A program made the translations under genes and the position numbers. A stretch of 64,000 nt of DNA from Planctomycetota bacterium (lineage in GTDB: Bacteria > Planctomycetota > Phycisphaerae > WQYP01): assembly GCA_021819825.1 (NCBI GenBank), contig JAKAEZ010000002.1:62001-126000 (forward strand), written 5' to 3'. Within the stretch, counting starts at the first letter, position 1. Each line of letters begins with the position of its first letter. Of the stretch, positions 44,189 through 53,701 are shown piece by piece. The notes beneath the pieces were generated by a model, which saw nothing but the letters and a program-made list of their open reading frames with translations, was not told the origin of the DNA and did no database searches.

Positions 44189-44857
44189 ATGGAATTTACC
44201 GTTATCAGTATCGGCACACTATCGAAAAACCCCCTCTGGCAGGAGCGTTCGCCGGTGCGCACCAGCCACAGCACTACCACGCTGATTCGCAGCGGCGCAG
44301 CGGTTATTCTGGTGGATCCTTCCCTGCCGGCACAAATTCTCGAGGCGCGTTTATTTGAACGTACCGGATTAAAGCCCGATGCGATTACTCACGTATTTCT
44401 AACCAATTTAAAACCAGTTCATCGACGCGGACTGGATTTATTTCCCAAGGCGATCCATTGGGCAGCCGAGATGGAAATTGAACTTGCCCGCCAGGCTCTG
44501 GCCACCGCAGCCACGCACCTGGGACCGCAAGCCGATGGCCGGGAAAAACTCGCCGCGGAGCGGAAAGTATTGGCGGCCATCCGGCCGGTACCGGATCAAC
44601 TGGCCGACGGCGTAGATTTATTCCCACTGCCCGGCTATACCCCCGGCCAAGCCGGTATACTGCTGAAATTTGTGGCCCGCACCGTAATGATCACCGGCGA
44701 TGCCGTTCCGACCCAGGGACATTTTGAAGCCGGACAAGTCTTTCAGGAAAGTTTTGACATTCATCAAGCCAAAGAATCGTTAGCGGAAGTATATGAACTG
44801 GCGGACGTTATCGTACCAGGCCACGACAACGTTTTCGTAAACCCGCGCGGGCAGTGA
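44189..44857 (+). CDS. Metallo-beta-lactamase-fold protein with degenerate metal site
   Basis: 222 residues from ATG 44189, behind AAGGAG. The fold is recognisable from TTTLIRSGAAVILVDPSLP, THVFLTNLKPVHRRGLDLFP, DGVDLFPLPGYTPGQAGILLKF, MITGDAVPT and VIVPGHDN. The normal THxHxDH metal motif is TNLKPVH, so both first His residues and the Asp are lost, while the later H, the D of TGDA and the final H remain. It would bind at most one metal, or none. Its substrate cannot be guessed. It is convergent with radA, with only 7 bp between the stops. Confidence 0.82.
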   Translation: MEFTVISIGTLSKNPLWQERSPVRTSHSTTTLIRSGAAVILVDPSLPAQILEARLFERTGLKPDAITHVFLTNLKPVHRRGLDLFPKAIHWAAEMEIELARQALATAATHLGPQADGREKLAAERKVLAAIRPVPDQLADGVDLFPLPGYTPGQAGILLKFVARTVMITGDAVPTQGHFEAGQVFQESFDIHQAKESLAEVYELADVIVPGHDNVFVNPRGQ

Positions 44858-44864
44858 CAGAGGT

Positions 44865-46280
44865 TTATTCCAAGACGGCCAGGGCGTCGTCGAGGGTGCG
44901 GCAGGTGGTGATCTGCATCTGCGGGGTAGCGGCAGCCGCGGCGGCTTTGTCGGTTTCGCTACGGTGAATGGGGACCAGCAGGCGGCTGTAGCCCAAGCGG
45001 GCGGCTTCGCTGATGCGCTGGCCCAGTGCGCCAATTTGCCGAAATTCTCCCAACAGACCCAGTTCACCCATCACCAGCGTGCGACTGGAAAGGCCGCGCT
45101 TCATGCGAGCCCCGGCGATGGCCAGAGCGATGGCGGCGTCGGCGGCGGGGTCATTGACCCGCATGCCCCCCACCACATTGACAAACACGTCCTGATCCAC
45201 CAGACGCAATCCGGAGCGTTTCTCCAGAACCGCAATAATCATCGCCACGCGATTGGCATCGCACCCGCTGACTTTGCGGCGGGCGGCTCCTAACATACTG
45301 TCGGCGGTCAGAGCCTGAATTTCCAGAGCCAATACACGTGATCCCTGCGTGACGGCACAAATGACGCTGCCGGGGGGTGATCCGGCGTGCGGTTCAATTA
45401 ACAGTGCCGACGCATCCTGTACACTTTCCAAACCGGCGGCCCCCATGCGAAAAAGGCCCACTTCCAAGGTGTTTCCGTGGCGATTTTTAACACAACGCAC
45501 AATGCGGTGATCGTGATGCGTATCGCCTTCAAAGTACAACACCGTATCGACAATATGCTCCAGAAGTTTCGGCCCGGCCAGAAGCCCCTGTTTGGTTACA
45601 TGGCCCACTAAGCATACCGCCGTTCCGCCGGCCTTGGCCAGATAGACCAGTTCCGTGGCACAATCCCGCAGTTGGGAAACACTGCCCGGCGGCGAATTAT
45701 TGGTGGGTTCATAAATCATCTGGACCGAATCAATGACGCACAGATGCGGACGCAACTTCTGGATTTGCCGCCCGATTTTTTCCAGGTTGGTCTGCGCGTA
45801 AATCAGCAGGCGATCATCATCCACGCCCAGCCGCTTGGCCCGTAATTTGGTCTGCTGGGCGGATTCCTCGCTGCTGACATACAACACGCGATGGCCTTGC
45901 CGGGCCATGCGATCTCCCGCCTGCAGCAGCAGAGTCGATTTGCCAATGCCCGGGTCACCCCCCAGCAGCACGGCGGCACCCGGCACAATTCCGCCGCCCA
46001 GGACGCGGTCAAACTCCGGCAGGCCGGTGGGCATGCGGGGAATATCCAGTTCCGGAATTTCCGATAACGGCCGGGCGGGAACATCATCGTCGGAACCAAA
46101 GCGTTCAGGCCGACTTTCGGAGGAATCGTCTGATAAGGCCCGCGGCCGATGCGGGTCGGCGGCGGCCTGGGTCATTTGTTCAAAGCTGTCCCAGGCATTG
46201 CAATCCGGACATTTTCCTAACCATTTGGGCTGAATAGCACCGCAATCACGACAAACAAAGTAGGTTTTAGGTTTTGCCAT
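44865..46280 (-). CDS. radA: DNA repair protein RadA
   Basis: 471 residues with the full RadA layout: N-terminal C4 zinc finger (CRDCGAIQPKWLGKCPDC, residues 10-27), a linker of about 45 acidic and polar residues, a RecA-like ATPase with Walker A GGDPGIGKST and VIDSVQMI, and the C-terminal Lon-protease-like domain (GGMRVNDPAADAAIALAIAGA...VMGELGLLGEFRQIG). RadA is a branch-migration helicase acting in recombination. The signature KNRFG reads KNRHG here. The start is the ATG at 46280. Confidence 0.96.
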   Translation of the reverse strand: MAKPKTYFVCRDCGAIQPKWLGKCPDCNAWDSFEQMTQAAADPHRPRALSDDSSESRPERFGSDDDVPARPLSEIPELDIPRMPTGLPEFDRVLGGGIVPGAAVLLGGDPGIGKSTLLLQAGDRMARQGHRVLYVSSEESAQQTKLRAKRLGVDDDRLLIYAQTNLEKIGRQIQKLRPHLCVIDSVQMIYEPTNNSPPGSVSQLRDCATELVYLAKAGGTAVCLVGHVTKQGLLAGPKLLEHIVDTVLYFEGDTHHDHRIVRCVKNRHGNTLEVGLFRMGAAGLESVQDASALLIEPHAGSPPGSVICAVTQGSRVLALEIQALTADSMLGAARRKVSGCDANRVAMIIAVLEKRSGLRLVDQDVFVNVVGGMRVNDPAADAAIALAIAGARMKRGLSSRTLVMGELGLLGEFRQIGALGQRISEAARLGYSRLLVPIHRSETDKAAAAAATPQMQITTCRTLDDALAVLE

Positions 46281-46671
46281 GCAGGCAATTATACCCAGAG
46301 CGTAAACGTTGGGTGCTTAAGGCCTTAATTTTCGCAATCGGCGATTTAGCCAAAGAAAAAATGGCAATTTTTTGCTTGTGTTTCTGACCTGAAACGCCGA
46401 AAATATTAGTTGGATGAACCTAACGGAGTAAACGAAAGGGGGTATCTCGGCAAACAATGTTCGATCAAAAACCAGGTTGAACTGAAAATACCGCGCCGGC
46501 GGCCTGAAATTTAAAGTGCATCAGAACTAACACGCTATTGTTAATTCATTTTTATATCTGATGTCTTTAATGTCCATGTCGCAAGGGGCGGTTTTTCATG
46601 CGCAGCAGGCGCGGGAGATGGGAATGTGCTTCTTTCGTTGATCATCTCGGCGAGCGTCAGATGCGGCTGAT
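46281..46671. other. Gene-free stretch between radA and the FloA-linked gene
   Basis: 391 bp that is more AT-rich than its neighbours. No open frame with a ribosome site or family pattern is seen, and no tRNA or strong hairpin. It should contain the radA promoter on the minus strand, but I cannot single one out. Confidence 0.4.
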
Positions 46672-47193
46672 TCAAAAGCGATCCAGCGGGTCCTGCCGGA
46701 GCGACAGCGGCTTATCTAACAGCTCACTTAAAACAAAAACACTGCGCAGGGCATGGGGATTATTCATCACCGCCCGGACGGTTTGCGCCGGAGTTCGCGA
46801 AACGGCGGCCGGCTTGGCGGTGGCTGGGGAAGTTTTTGCCGCAGTTGAAGCGACCTTAACGTCGGACGTAGTTTCGACAGCAGTAGCGGCAGTGCGATTT
46901 TGCGACGGGGATCGTTTTGCATTCGCCCGCGCCGCGTTGCGGTCAGACGCGGCCGCCGGCCGCGATTGCCGACCAGGTGAGGCCGAAGGTTGATTGGCGG
47001 GTTTAACCACTTGCCGATTGCCGGGCTGGCGGGCTGTGGCACCTGAAGTTGCCGGACGCGTGCGGATATTCTGGCGAAGTGCTTCCTGCGCCGCCCGGCG
47101 GCGGGCCTGCTCGGCCTGCAGTTGCTGGATGCTTATGCGTCCGGCAAGAATATCCTGCGCCAGTTGTTGCGGATCCTTGGAAAGATCGGCCAT
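46672..47193 (-). CDS. Hypothetical protein downstream of floA
   Basis: 173 residues from ATG 47193, with AAGGA 8 bp upstream. Residues 1-45 are helical and Gln/Arg/Ala-rich (LAQDILAGRISIQQLQAEQARRRAAQEAL). A long disordered middle (about 45-140) is rich in Ala, Thr, Arg and Pro. The conserved-looking end is NPHALRSVFVLSELLDKPLSLRQ, which from memory is shared by proteins encoded after floA in other planctomycetes. No function is known. The gene order suggests a role with the FloA membrane scaffold. Confidence 0.65.
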   Translation of the reverse strand: MADLSKDPQQLAQDILAGRISIQQLQAEQARRRAAQEALRQNIRTRPATSGATARQPGNRQVVKPANQPSASPGRQSRPAAASDRNAARANAKRSPSQNRTAATAVETTSDVKVASTAAKTSPATAKPAAVSRTPAQTVRAVMNNPHALRSVFVLSELLDKPLSLRQDPLDRF

Positions 47194-47220
47194 TCGTTTA
47201 TTCCTTTTTCCTGGACTCGG

Positions 47221-47260
47221 GAATTTGAAATCTCAAATTTGATATTTCAAATCTCAAATC
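47221..47260. repeat. AT-rich inverted repeat downstream of floA
   Basis: TTTGAAAT (47224-47231) and ATTTCAAA (47244-47251) form a perfect inverted repeat in a 40-bp stretch made of repeats of the word AAATCTCAAAT. A related AT-rich element lies on the other side of floA (48446-48482). Confidence 0.6.
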
Positions 47261-47322
47261 CGCGGTCGCACGCCGTTGCGCGATGGCGTTGCGGCGTGGA
47301 GCTTGCCTACCTTTGCGATCGG

Positions 47323-48348
47323 TCAGGTTCCCGCGGGGCGGTTATCTGTGCCGGAGCCGGTGGCGTTGGAACCGCCGATGGATTCCCGCATTTGCGTGTC
47401 GGCCTGCATATTTTTCATGCGGTAATAATCCATAATTCCCAAATTGCCCTGACGAAACGCCTCGGCCATGGCCATGGGCACCTGGGCTTCGGCTTCAATA
47501 ACTTTAGCCCGGTTAAACTGCGCCAGGGCTTTATTTTCCTGCTCCTGTGCCACCGCCAAGGCTCGCCGCTTTTCGGCTTCAGCCTGGGCCAATTGTTTGG
47601 CGGCCTCGGCCTGAGCGGTTTGTAACCGCGCGCCGATATTTTCACTTACGTCCATATCCGCGATATCAATAGATAAAATCTGAAACGCGGTGCCCGCATC
47701 CAAGCCCTTTGCCAGAACGGTTTTGCTGATCATATCTGGTTGTTCCAGCACATGCTTATAGGTATCCGCGGAGCCGATGGCCGCGACGATGCCTTCTCCA
47801 ACCCGAGCGACAATGGTCTCTTCACCGGCCCCACTGACAAGTTGCCGCATGTTGGTGCGAACGGTGACGCGAGCCTTGACGCGCAGCTGAATGCCGTCCT
47901 TGGCCACGCCTTCATGCGTCTGCCGGCCGCTGGCGGCATTGGGGACATCGATCACCCGCGGATTGACACTGGTTTGGACCGCTTCAAGAACATCCCGGCC
48001 CGCTAAGTCAATGGCGGTGGCCTGATCCCAGGGCAATTCAATATTAGCGCGATGGGCGGCGATCATCGCCTTGGCGACATTTAACACATGGCCGCCGGAC
48101 ATGTAATGCGCCTGCAACTGATTGGTCTCCACCGGCAGGCCGGCCTGCACCATGGAAATTTTGGCCGTTACTATGGCCCGCGCATCAACCTTGCGCAACT
48201 TCATACCAATAAGATCAAACAGACTGATGTCCGCACCGGCGGAAAAAGCCTGCAGCCACAAATTAAACACATTACCCACCGTGACCAGCACAATAATCAC
48301 CACGACCAGTGCGACCACGAACAGTACAATTAATCCAGCTGACGGCAT
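47323..48348 (-). CDS. floA: Flotillin-like membrane scaffold protein FloA
   Basis: 341 residues. An N-terminal membrane segment (about 5-27, [19 protein letters not shown]) is followed by the FloA-specific [26 protein letters not shown], the SPFH-like domain ([55 protein letters not shown]) and a Glu/Ala-rich coiled coil ([33 protein letters not shown]). FloA forms membrane microdomains at the inner leaflet. The length is the family's usual. GGGGGTG precedes the ATG. The small protein above follows, probably on the same transcript. Confidence 0.93.
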   Translation of the reverse strand: MPSAGLIVLFVVALVVVIIVLVTVGNVFNLWLQAFSAGADISLFDLIGMKLRKVDARAIVTAKISMVQAGLPVETNQLQAHYMSGGHVLNVAKAMIAAHRANIELPWDQATAIDLAGRDVLEAVQTSVNPRVIDVPNAASGRQTHEGVAKDGIQLRVKARVTVRTNMRQLVSGAGEETIVARVGEGIVAAIGSADTYKHVLEQPDMISKTVLAKGLDAGTAFQILSIDIADMDVSENIGARLQTAQAEAAKQLAQAEAEKRRALAVAQEQENKALAQFNRAKVIEAEAQVPMAMAEAFRQGNLGIMDYYRMKNMQADTQMRESIGGSNATGSGTDNRPAGT

Positions 48349-48445
48349 ACGACACCCCCGAATTTCTTTCCAGACACCCGCGAACAGGAATTCAAACCGC
48401 TACAATAGAACCGTCCTGACAGCATGTCAATAAATTCCGTGTACT

Positions 48446-48482
48446 GGAAATCTGAAATTTCAAATTTTAGATTTCAATTTTC
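48446..48482. repeat. AT-rich inverted repeat upstream of floA
   Basis: GAAATCT (48447-48453) and AGATTTC (48469-48475) flank a GAAATTTC palindrome. The wording resembles the element at 47221-47260, so the two may be copies of one small dispersed repeat that brackets floA. Confidence 0.55.
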
Positions 48483-48522
48483 TAACGCCAATGCGATTGC
48501 CCGTTCAACGAACTGCATGTCC

Positions 48523-48600
48523 CTGTAACCCGTAACCTGTAACCTGGAGCGCAGTAACCTAGAGCGCACGAGTTGGCATTAGCGAAGCACGCGGTACAAT
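48523..48600 (+). promoter_or_regulatory. mutS: mutS upstream region: short tandem repeats and promoter
   Basis: GTAACC occurs at 48525, 48532, 48539 and 48554, and a 15-bp unit (TAACCTGGAGCGCAG/TAACCTAGAGCGCAC) is repeated in tandem at 48540-48569. Directly after it, TTGGCA (48573-48578), a 16-bp spacer and TACAAT (48595-48600) form a promoter. Its start point would fall about 2 nt before the mutS ATG. Confidence 0.5.
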
Positions 48601-48608
48601 GGTGCATC

Positions 48609-51335
48609 ATGGGTGAGCAACTCAACAGACAGGACATCGCGACGATTGACCCGGCGGAACTTACACCCGCGATGCGGCAATATCAAACGTATAAAGCCCA
48701 GTATCCGGATGCGATCCTGTTTTTTCGCATCGGGGATTTTTACGAAACATTTTACGAAGACGCCCGCATTGTATCGCGGGCACTGGGGGTGGCGTTAACC
48801 AGCCGCAGCAAAGGGGAAAATGCCGTTCCCATGGCCGGCGTGCCCTACCACGCGGTCGATGGGTATTTGCAGCGCATGATTGCCGCCGGTTATCGCGTGG
48901 CGATCTGCGAACAAATGGAAGACCCCAAACAAGCCAAGGGCGTTATTGATCGGCAGGTCACGCGTTTAATAACTCCCGGCACCCTGACCGAAGATACGAT
49001 GCTGGACGGCACAGAAGAAAACTTTCTCTCCGCCATGCTGCTGCTGCCCGCCCCACCGGGAGGCCGCGCTATCACGGATCCACTGGCCCCGCCGGCCAAT
49101 GCCGCTGAAACGCAATGGGCCGCCCTGGCTTGGTGTGAATTATCCACCGGGAAGTTTTTTACACTTGTGGATTGCCTCTCGGCCTGCCGCGACGAGCTGG
49201 CCCGCATCAGCCCGCGCGAACTGATTTATCCCGAAGCGCCGGATCATCAGGTCCCCCCATGGGTGCAGCACGTGTGCGATCCGATCAAACTCACGCTGAC
49301 CGCGCGGCCCACCTGGCAACTCGACAGTCACCATGCGATGGAAAGCATCCGGAAGCATTACAACGTTGTGACTTTCGCGGGTTTTGGCTTTGACGACGAT
49401 CACAACCCGGCCCTGCGCGCTGCCGGCGGTCTGCTGGCGTACCTGCATGAAACACAGAAAGCGGCCCTGGAACATCTTCAGCCGCCACGGGCGTTTGAAC
49501 GGCGGCGGCACCTGATTATTGACCCGACCTCATTAAGATCCCTGGAAATCAATCGATCCATGCGTCACAATTCGGCGCAAGGATCCCTGGTGCGGGCGCT
49601 GGATAATACCAAGACGCCCATGGGATCACGGCTGCTGCGGCATTGGCTGTTATTTCCGTTGCGCGATCCGGTGGTCATTGAACAGCGCTACAACATGGTG
49701 GCGCGGATGCTGGAACTGGAAGAGCGGCTAAATGAACTGCGGCTGGTTATCACGGATTGCGCCGATATTGAACGCATTACCGCACGAATCTGCTGCCGCC
49801 GCTGTACGCCGCGCGATCTTATTGCTCTGGCGCGCTCATTGGAAACACTTCCGGTGCTGATGCGCCTGGCCGGACAGAGCGGCTTTTTTGAACATGCTCC
49901 CGATGAATTGGCTCCGCTGGCCGCCCCGGCCGCGGAAATTGCCGAAAAGGTGCGTGCCTCGATTGCCGATGAGCCGCCGGCGCATTTGCGGGATGGCGGT
50001 GTTATTCGCGACGGATGCGATGCCGAACTTGACCGCCTGCGCACACTGGCCACCAACAGCCGGGCGTGGCTGGCGAATTATCAATCCGAGTTGGCCGCGC
50101 GCACGGGTATTAACTCACTGAAGGTGGGCTACAATAAAATCTTCGGGTTTTATATTGAAATCACGCACGTTCACGCGGCGAAAATTCCACCGGATTTCAT
50201 CCGCAAGCAAACCGTAAAAAATGCCGAGCGTTATATCACACCGGAGCTTAAAACCTTTGAAAGCGATCTGCTGACCGCCCAGGAGCGATCGCGGGCGCTG
50301 GAAGTAAATTTGTATGAGCAATTACGTGAGTTCCTGGCCGGGAAATCCGAATCGCTCCAGGCCATCGCACAGCAGATTGCCCGGCTGGATGTCATTGCCT
50401 CCATCGCACACTTGGCCAAGGCTCGCCATTATTGCCGGCCGGTCATCACGACCCAGCGTGAACTGCAAATCAGTGACGCCCGTCACCCGGTCGTAGAGCA
50501 GATTCTGGGGGAATCATTTGTCCCCAATGATATCCAGTTTTCCCCCGACGGCCCGACGCTGCAATTAATCACCGGCCCCAATATGGCCGGGAAATCCACG
50601 TACATCCGGCAAGCGGCCTTACTGGTGCTGATGGCGCAGGCGGGGTTTTATCTGCCGGCCCGGCAGGCCACCATCGGACTGGTGGATCGCATTTTCACCC
50701 GCGTGGGCGCAGCGGACGATCTGGCGGCCGGGCACAGTACGTTTATGGTGGAAATGACCGAGACCGCCAACATCCTTTTGAATGCTTCCGAGAATTCCCT
50801 GGTCATTCTCGATGAAGTCGGACGGGGGACCAGCACCCTCGATGGGCTGGCGTTGGCCTGGGCGATCGCCGAATTTCTCTCGGGCACCACGCGCTGCCGC
50901 ACGTTATTTGCCACGCATTATCATGAACTGACCCAACTGGCGCACAGCAGCCCGGCGGTTATGAATTACAACGTGCTGGTGCGGGAATGGGAAGATCAGA
51001 TTCTTTTCATGCATCGGATTGTACCGGGCAGCGCGGACCGTTCCTACGGCGTACAGGTGGCGCGCCTGGCGGGAATTCCGCGAAGTGTTATTCACCGCGC
51101 CCGGCAATTGATGGAACAATTGGCCGTTCATGTGGGCCGCGGCAAGCCCCGGGCCGCAGCCACGGCGGCGGCATCACAAAGCGCCTTATTTGATCCGCTG
51201 GAATCCCAGGTGCTTAGTCAACTGCAATGTCTGGACTTGGACCGCATGTCCCCCATGCAGGCGTGGGAAGCCATTAAAATGCTTCAGGGACTGCTGGATC
51301 AGCAACCCAAGAAACGCAATTCCGGCGTACATTAA
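48609..51335 (+). CDS. mutS: DNA mismatch repair protein MutS
   Basis: 908 residues from ATG 48609; the frame extends 12 codons further but the promoter overlaps that part. The mismatch-binding domain has the FFRIGDFYETFYEDA motif (Phe-x-Glu), with the connector, core and clamp domains following. The ATPase shows Walker A GPNMAGKSTYIRQ, the HSTFMVEMTETANIL signature, Walker B LVILDEVGRGTSTLDG and ATHYHELT. The C-terminal helix-turn-helix region includes SYGVQVARLAGIP. It recognises mispairs and starts mismatch repair. No clear Shine-Dalgarno is present. No mutL is nearby. Confidence 0.97.
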   Translation: MGEQLNRQDIATIDPAELTPAMRQYQTYKAQYPDAILFFRIGDFYETFYEDARIVSRALGVALTSRSKGENAVPMAGVPYHAVDGYLQRMIAAGYRVAICEQMEDPKQAKGVIDRQVTRLITPGTLTEDTMLDGTEENFLSAMLLLPAPPGGRAITDPLAPPANAAETQWAALAWCELSTGKFFTLVDCLSACRDELARISPRELIYPEAPDHQVPPWVQHVCDPIKLTLTARPTWQLDSHHAMESIRKHYNVVTFAGFGFDDDHNPALRAAGGLLAYLHETQKAALEHLQPPRAFERRRHLIIDPTSLRSLEINRSMRHNSAQGSLVRALDNTKTPMGSRLLRHWLLFPLRDPVVIEQRYNMVARMLELEERLNELRLVITDCADIERITARICCRRCTPRDLIALARSLETLPVLMRLAGQSGFFEHAPDELAPLAAPAAEIAEKVRASIADEPPAHLRDGGVIRDGCDAELDRLRTLATNSRAWLANYQSELAARTGINSLKVGYNKIFGFYIEITHVHAAKIPPDFIRKQTVKNAERYITPELKTFESDLLTAQERSRALEVNLYEQLREFLAGKSESLQAIAQQIARLDVIASIAHLAKARHYCRPVITTQRELQISDARHPVVEQILGESFVPNDIQFSPDGPTLQLITGPNMAGKSTYIRQAALLVLMAQAGFYLPARQATIGLVDRIFTRVGAADDLAAGHSTFMVEMTETANILLNASENSLVILDEVGRGTSTLDGLALAWAIAEFLSGTTRCRTLFATHYHELTQLAHSSPAVMNYNVLVREWEDQILFMHRIVPGSADRSYGVQVARLAGIPRSVIHRARQLMEQLAVHVGRGKPRAAATAAASQSALFDPLESQVLSQLQCLDLDRMSPMQAWEAIKMLQGLLDQQPKKRNSGVH

Positions 51336-51554
51336 AGCCACGAGGCTATCGGTACCGGCATCCGGCATTTAGCAACCGGCCCGCTTCGGGTACAATTCGC
51401 CTTCAAGGGCGGACGCGCTTCAAAGCGGCGGTGCGTACCGTCGGCAACAATCAGCCGTTTGGCGCGTTGGACTCTTGACGCGATGGTCGGCGGAAAGCGG
51501 TTGAATTTCCAGGCCGGCGGCGATGGGCAATCAACGTTTTTTGGGAGTACATGG

Positions 51555-52640
51555 ATGACAACAGTTCCCACCCCGGATTCCCGGCAACGTGCCGCCGTTT
51601 CGGCCCCGGCAGGCGCGGAACTGGCCGCCGTTGAACGTCTTAAACTTGTGCGCGAAGCCATGCTGGGAGAAATCCGCAAAGTCATCGTCGGTCAATCCGA
51701 CGTGATGGAGTCGCTTCTACTGGCCTTATTTTCGCGCGGACACTGCCTGCTGGTGGGTGTACCGGGCCTCGCCAAAACCCTGATGATCAGCACGCTGGCC
51801 AAGGTTTTAAGTCTGAACTTTAACCGCATTCAGTTCACCCCGGATTTAATGCCCTCGGATATCACCGGCACCGACATTATTCAGGAAGATCCGCAAACCG
51901 GTAAACGCGTATTTAACTTCATCAAAGGACCGGTATTTACCAACATGCTTCTGGCGGATGAAATCAACCGCACACCCCCTAAAACACAGGCCGCGCTTTT
52001 GCAGGCCATGCAGGAATATCAGGTAACCGCGGGCGGCCAAACCTATCCTTTGCAGCAGCCCTTTTTTGTCCTGGCCACGCAGAATCCGGTGGAACAGGAG
52101 GGCACATATCCGCTGCCGGAAGCACAATTGGACCGATTCATGTTCATGGTCAAGGTGGGCTATCCGCAGCGCGACGACGAACGGACGATCGTCAAACAAA
52201 CCACCATGGATATTCGCAGCGAACCCCATGCGGTACTTTCCGCGGAAGATATTCTGGCCATTCAGAAACTCGTGCGGCGCGTGCCGGTAAGCGATCATGT
52301 GGTGGATTACGCGGTGAATCTGGTGCGGGCCACGCGTCCACATGAAAAAGATGTCCCGGACTTTATTAATAACTATCTGACCTGGGGTGCCGGCCCGCGC
52401 GCGGCGCAGAATCTGGTTCTGGGAGCCAAGGCGCGAGCGCTTTTGCGGGGTCGGCTCAATGTCAGCACGGATGACATTCGTCACGTTGCCAAACCCGTCT
52501 TACGCCATCGGATCATTACCAATTTCAACGCCGATGCCGAAGGAATTGACACCGATGCCGTGGTGGACAAGCTGCTGGCCACGATTAAAGAACCCTCGGC
52601 AGACGCTTACAAAGTAGCGGATGTCGCCCCGACGGCATGA
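51555..52640 (+). CDS. MoxR-family AAA+ ATPase
   Basis: 361 residues from ATG 51555, with GGGAG 7 bp upstream. MoxR motifs are [33 protein letters not shown] (Walker A GVPGLAKT), [18 protein letters not shown], Walker [50 protein letters not shown] and the C-terminal lid with [16 protein letters not shown]. These ATPases act as chaperones that mature partner protein complexes, often with a von Willebrand A (DUF58) protein. No DUF58 gene follows; the next gene is DUF2203, so the partner must be elsewhere. Confidence 0.93.
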   Translation: MTTVPTPDSRQRAAVSAPAGAELAAVERLKLVREAMLGEIRKVIVGQSDVMESLLLALFSRGHCLLVGVPGLAKTLMISTLAKVLSLNFNRIQFTPDLMPSDITGTDIIQEDPQTGKRVFNFIKGPVFTNMLLADEINRTPPKTQAALLQAMQEYQVTAGGQTYPLQQPFFVLATQNPVEQEGTYPLPEAQLDRFMFMVKVGYPQRDDERTIVKQTTMDIRSEPHAVLSAEDILAIQKLVRRVPVSDHVVDYAVNLVRATRPHEKDVPDFINNYLTWGAGPRAAQNLVLGAKARALLRGRLNVSTDDIRHVAKPVLRHRIITNFNADAEGIDTDAVVDKLLATIKEPSADAYKVADVAPTA

Positions 52641-52846
52641 CTCGCGGGCAGACCACTACCATAAAAATGGACCATTTTATAACCGTGAATGCGGATAAGA
52701 TGTGCGCCAGCAAATTTATTATCAGCATTCCTTGAAGTTCCGGGAATGAATTTGCCGATTTGTGATTCTGGCAGGCTATTATAGGGAGAGGCGTTTAATG
52801 ATAAACGCTTGCAAGGTAGTTTTAAGCCAGAAAGGCAGTTACAAAC

Positions 52847-53302
52847 ATGACCCGCGCAACTCCCCATAATGATAAACATTCCTTGGAGCCTACTCCCAAG
52901 AGGTATTTTACCTTGGCGGAAGCGCGCCGAGCTTTGGTATTAGTCAATCGCATTGCCATGGACATTCAACGCATTGAACTGCAACGCCGCAAACTGGTGC
53001 ATCAGACGGCTTCGAGCCACGAACAGCCTTCCGCCCAGCAGGCCAATGCCATTGAAGCGCAATTTGATATTATGACTGACCAGCTTAGCGGCCTGCTGGA
53101 GGAATTAGCGGCCATAGGCGTAGAACTCAAAGACCCGACACGCGGGTTGCTGGATTTCCCATCCCGCTTTAATGGCCGGGACATACTTTTATGCTGGCAG
53201 ATCGGCGAGCCGACCATTAACTTCTGGCATGACATCAGTGCGGGATTTGCCGGGCGTCGCAGCGTCGGAGAATTGGAGCTCCACCCCCAAGCAGTAGGAT
53301 AA
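52847..53302 (+). CDS. DUF2203 family protein
   Basis: 151 residues. The DUF2203 pattern is RYFTLAEARRALVLVNRIAMDIQRIELQRRKL near 20-50, DQLSGLLEELAAIGVELKDPTRGLLDFPSRFNGRDILLCWQIGEPTINFWHD near 85-135. A long helix pair precedes the conserved L-K-D-P-x-x-G-L-L-D-F-P motif. The function of the family is unknown. It probably forms a single-gene transcript, ended by the hairpin at 53347. Confidence 0.85.
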   Translation: MTRATPHNDKHSLEPTPKRYFTLAEARRALVLVNRIAMDIQRIELQRRKLVHQTASSHEQPSAQQANAIEAQFDIMTDQLSGLLEELAAIGVELKDPTRGLLDFPSRFNGRDILLCWQIGEPTINFWHDISAGFAGRRSVGELELHPQAVG

Positions 53303-53346
53303 ACGTCGCGAGTATGAAAGAATTCCCGGCCTTGGAATTTGCCTAT

Positions 53347-53388
53347 AAGCCGGTGCCGCACAGCGTGCGGTACCGGCTTTGTTGTTGG
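53347..53388 (+). terminator. Rho-independent terminator after DUF2203
   Basis: A 15-bp stem with one G-T wobble (AAGCCGGTGCCGCAC at 53347-53361, pairing to 53365-53379), a 3-nt loop, and the tail TTTGTTGTT. It lies 45 bp after the stop. Confidence 0.75.
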
Positions 53389-53417
53389 AGAATACAAAAG
53401 TTTTGCCATAAAAAAGT

Positions 53418-53459
53418 GCATGGCCGGCGAGGGAAGCTGCCACCCTTTACCGGCCATGC
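53418..53459 (-). terminator. Rho-independent terminator on the minus strand
   Basis: GCATGGCCGG (53418-53427) pairs with CCGGCCATGC (53450-53459), and an inner AGGG/CCCT pair lengthens the stem. On the minus strand ACTTTTTT follows. It has no intact minus-strand gene to serve, so a gene to its right may have been lost. Confidence 0.6.
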
Positions 53460-53701
53460 GAGGGCAAGATGGATTATTCAGAATCACCCGCCGGCCCTGT
53501 CGGCTTTTATTGGGTGATCCATAAGTATCACGCCAATGATCATCGCCGTTTGCAAGGCCCTTGCCTATCAGGAGCTCACCGATTTGCGCGTAGGTGAAAC
53601 TCCGATGTCGGCGTTAGGATTCTCTCCCAGAACCTCCGAGGCTCCAGCCGCATAATCTCAAACAGGCGCGACATGCGTAACATAAGTTCACGCACCGGGC
53701 C

